A stretch of 64,000 nucleotides of DNA from Bacteroidetes bacterium HGW-Bacteroidetes-5 (lineage in GTDB: Bacteria > Bacteroidota > Bacteroidia > Bacteroidales > UBA932): positions 310,001 through 374,000 of the forward strand of contig PHDC01000001.1 in NCBI GenBank assembly GCA_002842515.1, read 5' to 3'. Of the stretch, positions 7,913 through 16,338 are shown piece by piece; position 1 is the stretch's first letter, and the number at the start of each line of letters is the position of its first letter. Made by a program: the position numbers and the translations under genes. The notes beneath the pieces are model-generated. The model was given only the letters and a program-made list of their open reading frames with translations. It searched no databases and was not told where the DNA came from.

Positions 7913-9337
7913 ATGAAAAAGCCCGGCCTCTTTATCTCACTGTTTCCTGTGGTAGTCCTTATCACAATAATCTTTTTTGGAGTAAAACTTTTTGATGCAG
8001 ATGTAACAGCAGGTCCTGCCCAAATTGCACTTCTCTTTACAGCAGTACTCACCTCAATAATTGCAATATCACATCTTAAAATCCCGTGGGAAAAACTTGA
8101 GGAGGGGATAATGGACCATCTCTCCAAAACAGGCTCATCAATCTTTATCCTTTTAATGATTGGGGCAGTGACCGGTTCCTGGATGATAAGCGGGGTAGTT
8201 CCATCAATGATCTACTATAGTTTAATGATAATAAGCCCCAAGGTTTTTCTTCTTGTTTCCTTTATTATAACCGGTATTGTATCATTAATGATAGGAAGCT
8301 CTTGGACTACAATAGGTACCATTGGTCTTGCGCTACTCTCTGCAGGGCAGATTCTGGGAATTCCAGCCCCGTGGCTTGCAGGTGCAATAATATCGGGAGC
8401 ATATTTCGGAGATAAAATTTCGCCACTCAGTGATAGTACAAATCTGGCAGCGTCGGTATCCGGTGTGAATTTATATGTTCACGTAAAATATATGCTAGTT
8501 ACCTCAATACCTGCCTTCATACTATCTGCAATATTTTTCTTTGTTGCAGGATTGATTATTCCGGTAAATAGCTCTCTTAATGTAGATTCACAGCTTGTTA
8601 ATATATCATCTGTATTCAATATATCCCCACTCCTGCTACTGGTTCCCGTGTTTACTATTGTTCTTATAATCAAAAAAGTATCTCCATTTATCACTCTGTT
8701 TTTATCTGCTCTTTTAGGAGCTGTTGTTGCCTGCTTTACTCAACCGGAGATATGTGCGCAGATAAGCCCTCAAGGGGTATCTAAGGGTATGTCATACATA
8801 TACGCCTCTTTAAAAATGCTCTCTTCAAATGTCTCGATTGAGACATCAGACGCAATGCTCAACACTCTCACATCCACTAAAGGGATGGCAGGAATGCTCA
8901 ATACAGTTTGGATAATACTTAGTGTGGTTACCTTTGGAGGAGTAATGGAAGCCAGTGGAATGATTGCCACCATAACCAACAAGATGATGCTTTTGGTGAA
9001 GAACACATTCACACTTGTCTCCTCTACTGTAGGAACTTCTATATTCTTTAATATGACTCTTTGTGATCAATATATGGCCATTCTTTTACCGGGAAAGATG
9101 TTTTCAGAGACCTATAAAAAAATGGGATATGAACCGCGTCTGTTAAGCAGAACGTTGGAGGACTCTGCTACTGTTACCTCTGTTTTAGTTCCCTGGAATA
9201 CCTGCGGAGTAGTACAATCCAGCGTACTGGGAATAGCTACTATGACATATCTCCCCTACTGCTTTTTTAATCTAATAAGCCCAATAATTACTATTTTTGT
9301 ATCTTCAATAGGATATAAAGTAATTCGTAAAACTTAG
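7913..9337 (+). CDS. nhaC: NhaC-family Na+/H+ antiporter
   Basis: This 474-residue integral inner-membrane protein has about 11-12 hydrophobic segments and begins directly with one (KKPGLFISLFPVVVLITIIF). The conserved NhaC features are visible: GSSWTTIGTIG near residue 126, ISGAYFGDKISPLSDSTNLAAS with acidic residues in a helix near 160-180, and NMTLCDQYMAILLPGKMF near 380-400. Members exchange Na+ for H+, and some family relatives act on other substrates such as malate/lactate. It follows tldE by three bases, so it is in the same transcript, an association with the protease genes that is not obviously functional. Confidence 0.88.
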   Translation: MKKPGLFISLFPVVVLITIIFFGVKLFDADVTAGPAQIALLFTAVLTSIIAISHLKIPWEKLEEGIMDHLSKTGSSIFILLMIGAVTGSWMISGVVPSMIYYSLMIISPKVFLLVSFIITGIVSLMIGSSWTTIGTIGLALLSAGQILGIPAPWLAGAIISGAYFGDKISPLSDSTNLAASVSGVNLYVHVKYMLVTSIPAFILSAIFFFVAGLIIPVNSSLNVDSQLVNISSVFNISPLLLLVPVFTIVLIIKKVSPFITLFLSALLGAVVACFTQPEICAQISPQGVSKGMSYIYASLKMLSSNVSIETSDAMLNTLTSTKGMAGMLNTVWIILSVVTFGGVMEASGMIATITNKMMLLVKNTFTLVSSTVGTSIFFNMTLCDQYMAILLPGKMFSETYKKMGYEPRLLSRTLEDSATVTSVLVPWNTCGVVQSSVLGIATMTYLPYCFFNLISPIITIFVSSIGYKVIRKT

Positions 9338-9390
9338 CACAATATTTGCATAATCATACATTTTTAAAAAAAAATAAATACCAATTACCA

Positions 9391-9924
9391 ATGAAAATAG
9401 GAAAAGACACAGTTGTATCACTATCATATACACTTATGGTAGAGGGAGATGTAATCGAAACCGTCAATGCAGACAACCCACTGCGCTTTATTTATGGAAC
9501 CGGCTACCTCCTTCCAAAATTTGAGGAGAATGTAACCGAAAAAGTTGTTGGAGACTCTTTTGACTTTGTACTATCTGCAAAAGAGGGTTACGGCGAGCTG
9601 AATCCTGATGCTATAGTAGAGCTTCCAAAAGATCTATTTATGGTTGACGGAGAGGTTGAAGATGGCCTTTTAACTTTAGGAAATGTTCTTCCGATGCAGG
9701 ACTCAGACGGCAACAGACTTCAGGGAACGATCGAAGAGATTAAAGATGATGTTGTGGTTATGAACTTTAACCACCCTCTTGCCGGTTCTGAACTTCACTT
9801 TAAGGGAGAGGTTGTAGAGGTACGTGAAGCAACACCTCAGGAGATAATGGAGGGACTTTACGGCGAAAAGGCTGCATCTTCTTGCAGTAGCGGATCTTGC
9901 TCAGGTTGCTCGGGTGGCTGCTAA
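9391..9924 (+). CDS. SlyD-like FKBP peptidyl-prolyl isomerase with Cys-rich tail
   Basis: From ATG 9391 the product has 177 residues. It is an FKBP with the insert-in-flap arrangement of SlyD: an FKBP half (VVSLSYTLMVEGDVIETVN, then LRFIYGTGYLLPKFEE), an inserted chaperone domain (about 65-130), and the returning half ending FNHPLAGSELHFKGEVVEV. SlyD proteins act in the cytosol as prolyl isomerase/chaperones, and their metal-binding tails can deliver nickel. Here the last 14 residues hold five cysteines (SCSSGSCSGCSGGC), consistent with metal binding, but without the His-rich run of E. coli SlyD. The frame opens earlier at 9346, but that extension is Asn/Lys-rich and unlike the family. It stands alone, followed by a terminator. 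Confidence 0.9.
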   Translation: MKIGKDTVVSLSYTLMVEGDVIETVNADNPLRFIYGTGYLLPKFEENVTEKVVGDSFDFVLSAKEGYGELNPDAIVELPKDLFMVDGEVEDGLLTLGNVLPMQDSDGNRLQGTIEEIKDDVVVMNFNHPLAGSELHFKGEVVEVREATPQEIMEGLYGEKAASSCSSGSCSGCSGGC

Positions 9925-9945
9925 CAGTTACTTTCGAAATATATA

Positions 9946-9982
9946 AGAGGCTGTCTAATAAATAGGCAGCCTCTGTTCTTTT
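9946..9982 (+). terminator. Intrinsic terminator after the slyD-like gene
   Basis: AGAGGCTGTCT (9946-9956) pairs with AGGCAGCCTCT (9964-9974) over 11 positions, including one G-U pair, and is followed by GTTCTTTTAT. It ends the plus-strand transcript 22 bases after the stop codon. Confidence 0.85.
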
Positions 9983-10000
9983 ATATAAAAGTAGGCGGGC

Positions 10001-10165
10001 AACCTATTTGCAATGCTCCCCGGCGAGGCCGAAATAGCGCAAACCTATGCAACAGTGAGGGCAAACTCAGCCGGAAGAAGCGAGCTTGTGAGCGGATGAG
10101 GATGGACTTGCCCGATGTGCACAGGTTTGCGCAGGCCCGCAACGTAACAGAGCAGCAAATAGGTT
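10001..10165. repeat. Nested inverted-repeat element (165 nt), possible structured RNA or interspersed repeat
   Basis: The non-coding gap 9925-10265 holds an unusually structured, GC-richer stretch. Four concentric inverted repeats fold into one long arm. AACCTATTTGC (10001-10011) pairs with 10155-10165 perfectly and continues, after a 2-nt bulge, as TGCTC/GAGCA (10014-10018 with 10150-10154). GCGCAAACCTATGC (10037-10050) pairs with 10119-10132 at 13 of 14 positions. GGGCAA (10059-10064) pairs with 10108-10113. CTCAGCCG (10066-10073) pairs with 10093-10100 at 7 of 8. It lies between two terminators of convergent genes, the typical site of REP-like elements. No open frame or known RNA family is recognised, so element type is an inference. 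Confidence 0.7.
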
Positions 10166-10208
10166 AGAATTTTGCTTGCTGAAACCGTGATTCGTTAGTT
10201 ATTAAGAT

Positions 10209-10245
10209 AAAAAAAAGGGCGACTAAAAACTCTTTTAGTCACCCT
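10209..10245 (-). terminator. Intrinsic terminator after the SusD-like gene (minus strand)
   Basis: AGGGCGACTAAAA (10216-10228) pairs with TTTTAGTCACCCT (10233-10245) at 12 of 13 positions, with one wobble pair. Read on the minus strand, the hairpin is followed by a T run (A run at 10209-10216), 21 bases after the SusD-like stop. Confidence 0.85.
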
Positions 10246-10265
10246 CGTAGAATTAAATGTTTAAA

Positions 10266-11768
10266 TTATGCAGGATTCTGCTGAAGATTAGGATTGGCAT
10301 CAATCTCTGCTCTAGGAATCATCCAGGTCCAGATATTTCCACCAGCCGGAACATTTACAACAGTTGCAAATGACTCTACGTGGAATCCCATACCGGCATT
10401 TGCTGCAGTAGGTCTAACCAATGGAAGGTTAAGTCTCTTAAGGTCTGTCCAGTTGCGTCCCTCACCCCAAAGTTCAACTCTTCTCTGCACTAGTATCTCT
10501 TCAATAAATGCAGCACCTGTTTTGGTAGATCTCACATATTGAGGATCTCTGTTTTTTGCAAGAAGAAACAGAACATCCTTTGCTAACTCCTCTTTCCCGG
10601 CCTGTCTTGCCAGTGCTTCTGCCTCTATAAGATACATCTCAGCAACTCTTAACATTGGGAAGTCTCCGCGGCTGTCTGAGGTTGATACAGATTTGAATTT
10701 TGAATTCATATAGTTAAACCTTACACCATTTGACTGTACAAACGGCTGTTTATCTGCAACTGCATTAGGATACCAGAAGGTTTTCCTGACATCTGTAGCA
10801 GATATCATATCATATAGCTGTTTGGTGATGGATTTAGGGCTCTGACGAATAATTGTAGAGTTGAAGTTATGAGACATCTGTGCATAGTAAGAGTAGAAAT
10901 AGAGTGTCTGATCTTCCTGTACATAGTGTGCCCATAAGTTCTCCGGGTTATTCTGCTGATTGTATCCATCCTGATGCTGTGCAGTACTCATAAAGCTGTA
11001 ACCCTGACGGGCAGCATTGGCTGCCGTGGCGGCCAGATTCCAGTTACCCTGAACAAGAGCAACCTGTGCTTGTACAGCCTGAGCTACAGATTTATTGATG
11101 TGAGATTTATTGGCTCTATTATAGCCATCTAGGTTAGTAATAGCAGCAGTAAGATCTGCATTGATCTTCAAATATACATCTGCAACAGAGTTTCTCTCTT
11201 TGCCGATGAATGTGATCTCCTCCATATATGGAACACCGGCGTGGCTGTTCTGCCCCCCTGGAACAAATCTGTCTGCCCAAAGCTGAACTAGCATAAAGTG
11301 AGCCCAGGCTCTGTATGTTTGAGCTTGCCCTTTTATTGCCTTTTTCTCGGCTTCCGGTCCCGAAATATTGTCGATATTGTTGATAATTTGATTGACATTA
11401 CTTATTAACCTATAAAGGTTATTCCAGTAGAGGACTGTATTTGATCTCTCGTTTCTGTGATCTACCCATTTATATCCGTTTAGGTACCATCCGTTGGCAG
11501 TTGTGTTAAAGACAAGGTCTGTTCCGAGAAAATCTATAAATAGATATAGTCCCGGAAACCCTCCGTGTGCCTGTACGCTATTATACTGAATGTAGACAGA
11601 TCTGTGAACTCCATTAATTGCACCCCAGGCACCTGTAAGTGAGTTAAAAACATCACCTGCTGCAAGTTGGTCGGTCGGCCGGGTCTCCAAATAATCTTTG
11701 TTGCAAGATGTGGGAAGAACCAGTAATCCTACAACTAATGCTAAAATATATACTCTTATTTTTTTCAT
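10266..11768 (-). CDS. SusD/RagB-family nutrient-binding outer membrane lipoprotein
   Basis: The product has 500 residues with a lipoprotein signal (PTSC lipobox, Cys about 22) followed by NKDYLETRPTDQLA, the usual start of mature SusD proteins. The N-terminal TPR-type helices and the C-terminal SusD block (RRVELWGEGRNWTDLKRL near 430-447; MIPRAEIDANPNLQQNPA at the end) are present. SusD proteins sit on the outer face of the outer membrane as the lid of a SusC channel and bind the imported glycan or peptide. The gene lies 13 bases downstream of its SusC partner. No degradative enzyme or regulator is adjacent, so the substrate is unknown. Confidence 0.94.
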   Translation of the reverse strand: MKKIRVYILALVVGLLVLPTSCNKDYLETRPTDQLAAGDVFNSLTGAWGAINGVHRSVYIQYNSVQAHGGFPGLYLFIDFLGTDLVFNTTANGWYLNGYKWVDHRNERSNTVLYWNNLYRLISNVNQIINNIDNISGPEAEKKAIKGQAQTYRAWAHFMLVQLWADRFVPGGQNSHAGVPYMEEITFIGKERNSVADVYLKINADLTAAITNLDGYNRANKSHINKSVAQAVQAQVALVQGNWNLAATAANAARQGYSFMSTAQHQDGYNQQNNPENLWAHYVQEDQTLYFYSYYAQMSHNFNSTIIRQSPKSITKQLYDMISATDVRKTFWYPNAVADKQPFVQSNGVRFNYMNSKFKSVSTSDSRGDFPMLRVAEMYLIEAEALARQAGKEELAKDVLFLLAKNRDPQYVRSTKTGAAFIEEILVQRRVELWGEGRNWTDLKRLNLPLVRPTAANAGMGFHVESFATVVNVPAGGNIWTWMIPRAEIDANPNLQQNPA

Positions 11769-11781
11769 ATCTATTCAAAAT

Positions 11782-14700
11782 TTAGAAGTTAACATTAACA
11801 CCAAATGTAATAACTCTGTTAAAACCTACATCATTCAAAATTGAACCGCTAAAGTTTTGAGTAGGGTCCAAACCTTTTCTTGATGAGAAGAGAGCAAGAT
11901 TCTCTGCAGATGCATAGATTCTTAAGGCTTTCAAATCAAGAGACTTAAGCACATTAGGTTTAAAGTTATAAGAAACATTAATGTTCCTGAGAGCTAAGAA
12001 GGTTGAGCTGATAAGCCACCTTGATGAGGCTGCATTAAAATTGGTAGTCTGTGCATTGTCCATTCTAGGTACATTGGTTATCTGTCCGGGAGTGGTCCAT
12101 CTGTCAAGAATCTCGACAGCTTTGGCAGTTCCCATACCCCCTGTGGACATTAGTGATGCCCAGTTGTTGTCGTATGCCTTACCTCCAATAGAGTAATTAA
12201 ACTGAAGAGATACATCAAAACCGTAAACCTTGAACATAGGTGTAAATGAACCAAACAGATCCGGAATACTTGAGCCTGCCCAGTCATATTTTGCCTTAGC
12301 TTGATTGTTTGTTACAAGGGTACCGTCTGCAAGTGTTTTACAATCTGTATCTGCCCAAACAGTTATATAGTTACCAAGGTCATCTTTAAGATCATTAAAT
12401 AGATACAATGCATTTCCGTTGGTTGGATCTACACCATACCACTGACGGAGCCAATAGTCATAAATAGAGCCTCCCTCGACGCGCTTGTAACTCCCGGAGA
12501 TAATTCCAAGTTCACGATTTTCGTCCGGCAGTCTCTTGATTACATTCTTATAGGTTGTAGCATTTAAATTAAGACTAAAGCTAAAGTTCTTTGTGTCTAC
12601 AATACCTAAGTTAAGATCAAGTTCCCATCCGCGGTTGTATACACTTCCGACGTTTCTGTCCTGAGATACATATCCCGTAGATGGTGCCAAAGGAAGTGAG
12701 AAGATAAGGTCTTTTGACTCTTTGTTAAACCAGTCAACTGTACCTCTGATTCTACTGTTGAAGAGTGTGAAATCAAGTCCTACGTCTGTCTGAACAGATG
12801 TCTCCCACTTCAACAGAGGGTTACCTGGGAGTGTAGATTGTACAAAACCAGGCTCAGCAGAGTTATTACTGTAGTTATACAGAACCTGCCAAGCGTAATA
12901 GCTTATTCCTCCGTCATTACCGTTAAGACCGTGAGATGCCCTCAGTTTAAGGAAATCCACAAAAGTGAGACCGGACATAAAGCCTTCTTTATCTATTCTC
13001 CAACCTGCTCCAACAGACCAGAAGTCCCCCCATCTGGCAGCATTTTCAAATTTTGAAGAGCCGTCTTTTCTGTAAGAGCCCTCGGCAGTGTATCTGCCGT
13101 TGTCGTATGAGTAACTTGCTCTTGCAAGAAAACCCTCTACTGTATGGTTATCTACATAAGACTCCAAACTGTTAGTGGTGGTAAAGTTAATCAGCTCTGA
13201 GTTACCAGGGATAATCTCACCCTGACGGAATCCGCGAAGATATTTATACTGATTTTTGTAGTTTTCGTGAGCTGCCATAACATTGATCTCGTGCTTTCCA
13301 ATTGTCTTGTCATATGTAAGCATCTGAACAGTTGTTGTCGTATACCTTAGAGATTGCTCTCTCTCTGCCCTTCCCTGTGGGGATCCGTCACCAACCAGCT
13401 TATTTTCATACTCTGAGTATAGATAGTTGTTGATATCAAAAGAGTGAGTCATTTTAAACTTAAAGTCTTTCAGGAACGCAAACTCAACAAAAGATCTTGA
13501 CTGTATGGTATTTCTTTCGAAATATCTGTCGTTGAGCATATGTTCTGCAATACCGTGACGACCATTGTTCTGGGTTCTTGCTCTGTATGTAACTCCGTCC
13601 TGAACCACCTGAGCACCGAGATCCCACTGTTTGTTGCCCTGATCATCAAGGATATAATCTCCCGTCAACCTGTTGTGTTGATATACCGGATAGATAGGTC
13701 CCATTGTTCTGGCAAAGTAGATAGGGTTTGCATAACCTGTGTTACTCTCTGTGTTTGCAGATGTAGATGTGTTATACGATGTGTTGAGGTTAACTCCGAA
13801 TGTGATCCACTTTTTAGGAGTGAAATTTACATTTGCCCTTGCAGAGATACGATCGTAGTTGGTCTTCTTTATCCAGCCGTGGTCAGTTGTATAACCCACA
13901 GATAGATAATAATCTGCGTTCTCGGAACCTCCGCTGGCAGATACCATAGCCTCTGTTCTGTTTCCAAGCTGCTCTACTGGTGAATACCAGTCTGTATCAC
14001 TCCAAAGCAGGGATGTTGCAGCCGGGTTAAGTTTTCCGTCTGTACCCACTATCGATCCATCTGCAATACCTTTGAAAGGGTTGTATCCTAACTGTGCAAT
14101 GATACCGTTTGAGGTGGTACCGGAAGCCAGAATGCTTGCATCTGCAGATGTTCTTGTAGGTGTGATAAGTTGGTTTCTCAATGACTCCCACATTACAGGA
14201 TAGTACTGGAAAGCGTCAATTCTGTCGTACTCAGGCAATCCCCTTCCGGAGAAACCCTGTGTCACAGTAGCGCTGATAGAGAGTTTCTCTTTCCGACCCT
14301 TTTTGGTTGTAATCATAACCACACCGTTTGAACCTCTGGAACCAAAAAGTGCAGTAGAGGCTGCATCTTTTAGAATGTTTATAGATTCGATATCGGCAGG
14401 GTTAATGTTAGCCATCACTCCGTTATAAGGAGAACCGTCAAGAACAATAAGCGGAGATGATGAGTAGTTGATAGAACCAAAACCGCGGATACGGATAGTT
14501 GGGTCTGCGCCCGGCTGGCCGTACGAAGTGTTAACCTGAACGCCGGCTGCTGCACCGGATAGTGCCGCAAGCGCGTTGGTTACTGGTCTTTTCTCAATGC
14601 TGGCGGAACCAACCGAGGTGATTGATCCGGTAACGCTCGATCTTTTTGCGGTACCATAAGCAACCATAACCACCTCTTCTAGACTCACAGCGTCCAGCGC

Positions 14701-14985
14701 AAGCTGAACATTCACCACGCTTCTGTTCTCTATGGGAACCTCGATAGTTTTGTAGCCGATAAAGCTAAAAACAAGAGTTCCGTTTGCAGGAGCATTAATC
14801 ACAAAGGAGCCGTTGTCCATTGTGGTTGTGCCTGCGGTTGTTCCCTTAACCTGGATGCTTACGAATGGAAGCGGTGCTCCCGTTCCCAATTCATTTACAG
14901 TTCCTGATATCCGAATATTCTGTGCGAACAGAAGATTCCCGATAACCATCAGGAGAGCTGCAATTACAAGGCTGAATCTTTTCAT
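11782..14985 (-). CDS. SusC/RagA-family TonB-linked outer membrane transporter
   Basis: The product has 1067 residues: signal peptide (about 1-21, ending LLFAQ), a carboxypeptidase-regulatory-like beta-sandwich (about 22-100), a TonB plug (about 115-230, with the conserved SGSPYNG-type block and NPADIESINILKDAASTALF), then a 22-strand type barrel ending in Phe (VITFGVNVNF). It has no STN signalling domain, unlike the SusC at 57.2 kb, so it is not expected to act through a FecR/sigma pair. It forms a pump with the SusD protein immediately downstream. A minus-strand promoter-like sequence lies about 50 bases upstream. Confidence 0.95.
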   Translation of the reverse strand: MKRFSLVIAALLMVIGNLLFAQNIRISGTVNELGTGAPLPFVSIQVKGTTAGTTTMDNGSFVINAPANGTLVFSFIGYKTIEVPIENRSVVNVQLALDAVSLEEVVMVAYGTAKRSSVTGSITSVGSASIEKRPVTNALAALSGAAAGVQVNTSYGQPGADPTIRIRGFGSINYSSSPLIVLDGSPYNGVMANINPADIESINILKDAASTALFGSRGSNGVVMITTKKGRKEKLSISATVTQGFSGRGLPEYDRIDAFQYYPVMWESLRNQLITPTRTSADASILASGTTSNGIIAQLGYNPFKGIADGSIVGTDGKLNPAATSLLWSDTDWYSPVEQLGNRTEAMVSASGGSENADYYLSVGYTTDHGWIKKTNYDRISARANVNFTPKKWITFGVNLNTSYNTSTSANTESNTGYANPIYFARTMGPIYPVYQHNRLTGDYILDDQGNKQWDLGAQVVQDGVTYRARTQNNGRHGIAEHMLNDRYFERNTIQSRSFVEFAFLKDFKFKMTHSFDINNYLYSEYENKLVGDGSPQGRAEREQSLRYTTTTVQMLTYDKTIGKHEINVMAAHENYKNQYKYLRGFRQGEIIPGNSELINFTTTNSLESYVDNHTVEGFLARASYSYDNGRYTAEGSYRKDGSSKFENAARWGDFWSVGAGWRIDKEGFMSGLTFVDFLKLRASHGLNGNDGGISYYAWQVLYNYSNNSAEPGFVQSTLPGNPLLKWETSVQTDVGLDFTLFNSRIRGTVDWFNKESKDLIFSLPLAPSTGYVSQDRNVGSVYNRGWELDLNLGIVDTKNFSFSLNLNATTYKNVIKRLPDENRELGIISGSYKRVEGGSIYDYWLRQWYGVDPTNGNALYLFNDLKDDLGNYITVWADTDCKTLADGTLVTNNQAKAKYDWAGSSIPDLFGSFTPMFKVYGFDVSLQFNYSIGGKAYDNNWASLMSTGGMGTAKAVEILDRWTTPGQITNVPRMDNAQTTNFNAASSRWLISSTFLALRNINVSYNFKPNVLKSLDLKALRIYASAENLALFSSRKGLDPTQNFSGSILNDVGFNRVITFGVNVNF

Positions 14986-15036
14986 GTAATAAATTTTAAG
15001 TTAGTAATTAAGTACATTAAATTGTGTTTGCGCAGG

Positions 15037-15044
15037 CAAAGATA
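15037..15044 (-). promoter_or_regulatory. Candidate -7 element for the SusC/SusD pair
   Basis: On the minus strand TATCTTTG at 15044-15037 fits TAnnTTTG exactly and lies 52 bases upstream of the SusC start. No clear TTTG was found at the -33 position. The rest of the 14986-15197 gap is AT-rich without another recognised element. Confidence 0.45.
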
Positions 15045-15197
15045 ATTTTTTTTTTGAATATTTATACTCCGGTAAGCCTTGTTGGCAATATTTTTGCATA
15101 GTTACGAAAGCCCATTTTCTAGTGAGCTCATAATAAACTAAATATTTTTTTGGGGATTTACCGGAAAGATGTAGAATCTTTTTATGCTCAGAGATTA

Positions 15198-16223
15198 TCA
15201 GATATAGTTAATCGCCCTAGATACCGGAGTTGTATCCATTTGTGCTCTGTGTCCGCTTAAATATCTATAGTAACCCGCAACTGCTATCATTGCAGCATTA
15301 TCAGTAGTGAATCTGTTTTCGGGTATGTATGTATTCCATCCTCTTTTTTGGCCTTCACTTACTACCCTCTCTCTCAACGCTGAGTTTGCAGAGACTCCTC
15401 CTGCAAGCGCTATCTCTTTGATTCCTGTCTCCTGAGAAGCCTTTATGAGCTTATCCATTAAAATATCTATAAGGCTCTTTTGAAATGAGGCGCACAAATC
15501 ATTGAGGTTCTCCTCTATAAAACGAGGGTTATCCTTCATACTGTCCCTTAGAAAGTAGAGAAGAGATGTCTTTACACCGCTGAAGCTAAAGTTATAGGCT
15601 GCTATTCTGGGTTTGGAAAATTTAAACTTAAAAGGATTACCCTCTTTTGCCAGACGGTCTACAACCGGCCCGCCGGGGTAACCGAGATCCATAATTTTGG
15701 CACACTTATCAAAGGCCTCCCCAACAGCATCATCAATTGTCTCTCCAATAACTTCGAACCTTAGGTAATCGTCAACTCTAACAATCTGAGTATGTCCGCC
15801 CGAAACCAAAAGAGATAGAAAAGGGAATGATGGTTGCCTCCTGACAGAGCCTGGTTCATTTATAAAGTGAGACAAAAGATGCCCCTGAAGGTGGTTAACA
15901 TCTACAAGGGGTATATTAAGAGACAATGCAAGCCCTTTTGCAAACGAGGTGCCTACAAGGAGAGAGCCTAAAAGACCCGGGCCCCTTGTAAAAACTATTG
16001 CCTCTATCTCTTTAATATCTTTGCCCGCATCTTTAAGTGCCTGATATACAACCGGTACAATGTTTTGCAGATGGGCCCTGGATGCAAGCTCCGGAATTAC
16101 TCCGCCGTACTTTTGATGCACATCTTGTGATGCCATAACGTTGGATAATATAATACCATCTGAAACAACAGATGCAGATGTATCATCACAGGAAGATTCG
16201 ATAGCCAGTATAAGAGTGCTCAT
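15198..16223 (-). CDS. tsaD: tRNA N6-adenosine threonylcarbamoyltransferase TsaD
   Basis: From ATG 16223 the product has 341 residues and begins MSTLILAIESSCDDTSAS, the family's standard start; the frame opens 13 codons earlier but that extension is not conserved. TsaD transfers the threonylcarbamoyl group to A37 of ANN-decoding tRNAs in the cytosol, with TsaB and TsaE. The iron-binding HLQGH lies at residues 111-115 (H111 and H115), and the ASKH-fold ATP-binding segments are present (SGGHTQIVR; GGVSANSALRERV). The full length matches the usual 335-345. It is divergent from the TamB-like gene. The tRNA-modifying enzymes MtaB (which acts on t6A) and MnmA are encoded a few kilobases away. Confidence 0.96.
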   Translation of the reverse strand: MSTLILAIESSCDDTSASVVSDGIILSNVMASQDVHQKYGGVIPELASRAHLQNIVPVVYQALKDAGKDIKEIEAIVFTRGPGLLGSLLVGTSFAKGLALSLNIPLVDVNHLQGHLLSHFINEPGSVRRQPSFPFLSLLVSGGHTQIVRVDDYLRFEVIGETIDDAVGEAFDKCAKIMDLGYPGGPVVDRLAKEGNPFKFKFSKPRIAAYNFSFSGVKTSLLYFLRDSMKDNPRFIEENLNDLCASFQKSLIDILMDKLIKASQETGIKEIALAGGVSANSALRERVVSEGQKRGWNTYIPENRFTTDNAAMIAVAGYYRYLSGHRAQMDTTPVSRAINYI

Positions 16224-16281
16224 TAGTTTAAATATTTTGCAAAATTGGTTTTTTTTTAGCAAATAGCTCTATTAAAATGAC

Positions 16282-16289
16282 TAATTTTG
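16282..16289 (+). promoter_or_regulatory. Candidate -7 element for the tamB-like gene
   Basis: TAATTTTG at 16282-16289 is an exact TAnnTTTG match and would start transcription near 16296. No clear -33 TTTG is seen. If this promoter is used, the leader before the tamB-like reading frame is very short. Confidence 0.45.
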
Positions 16290-16338
16290 CTCGAAATATA
16301 TAATTATTCACACATTTAAGAAAATATCGATTGCGCTT

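Noticed and set aside
13540..13905. Plus-strand frame (121 codons) within the SusC gene
   Set aside because: Antisense to the barrel-coding part of a clearly assigned SusC; rich in Cys/Val without any motif.
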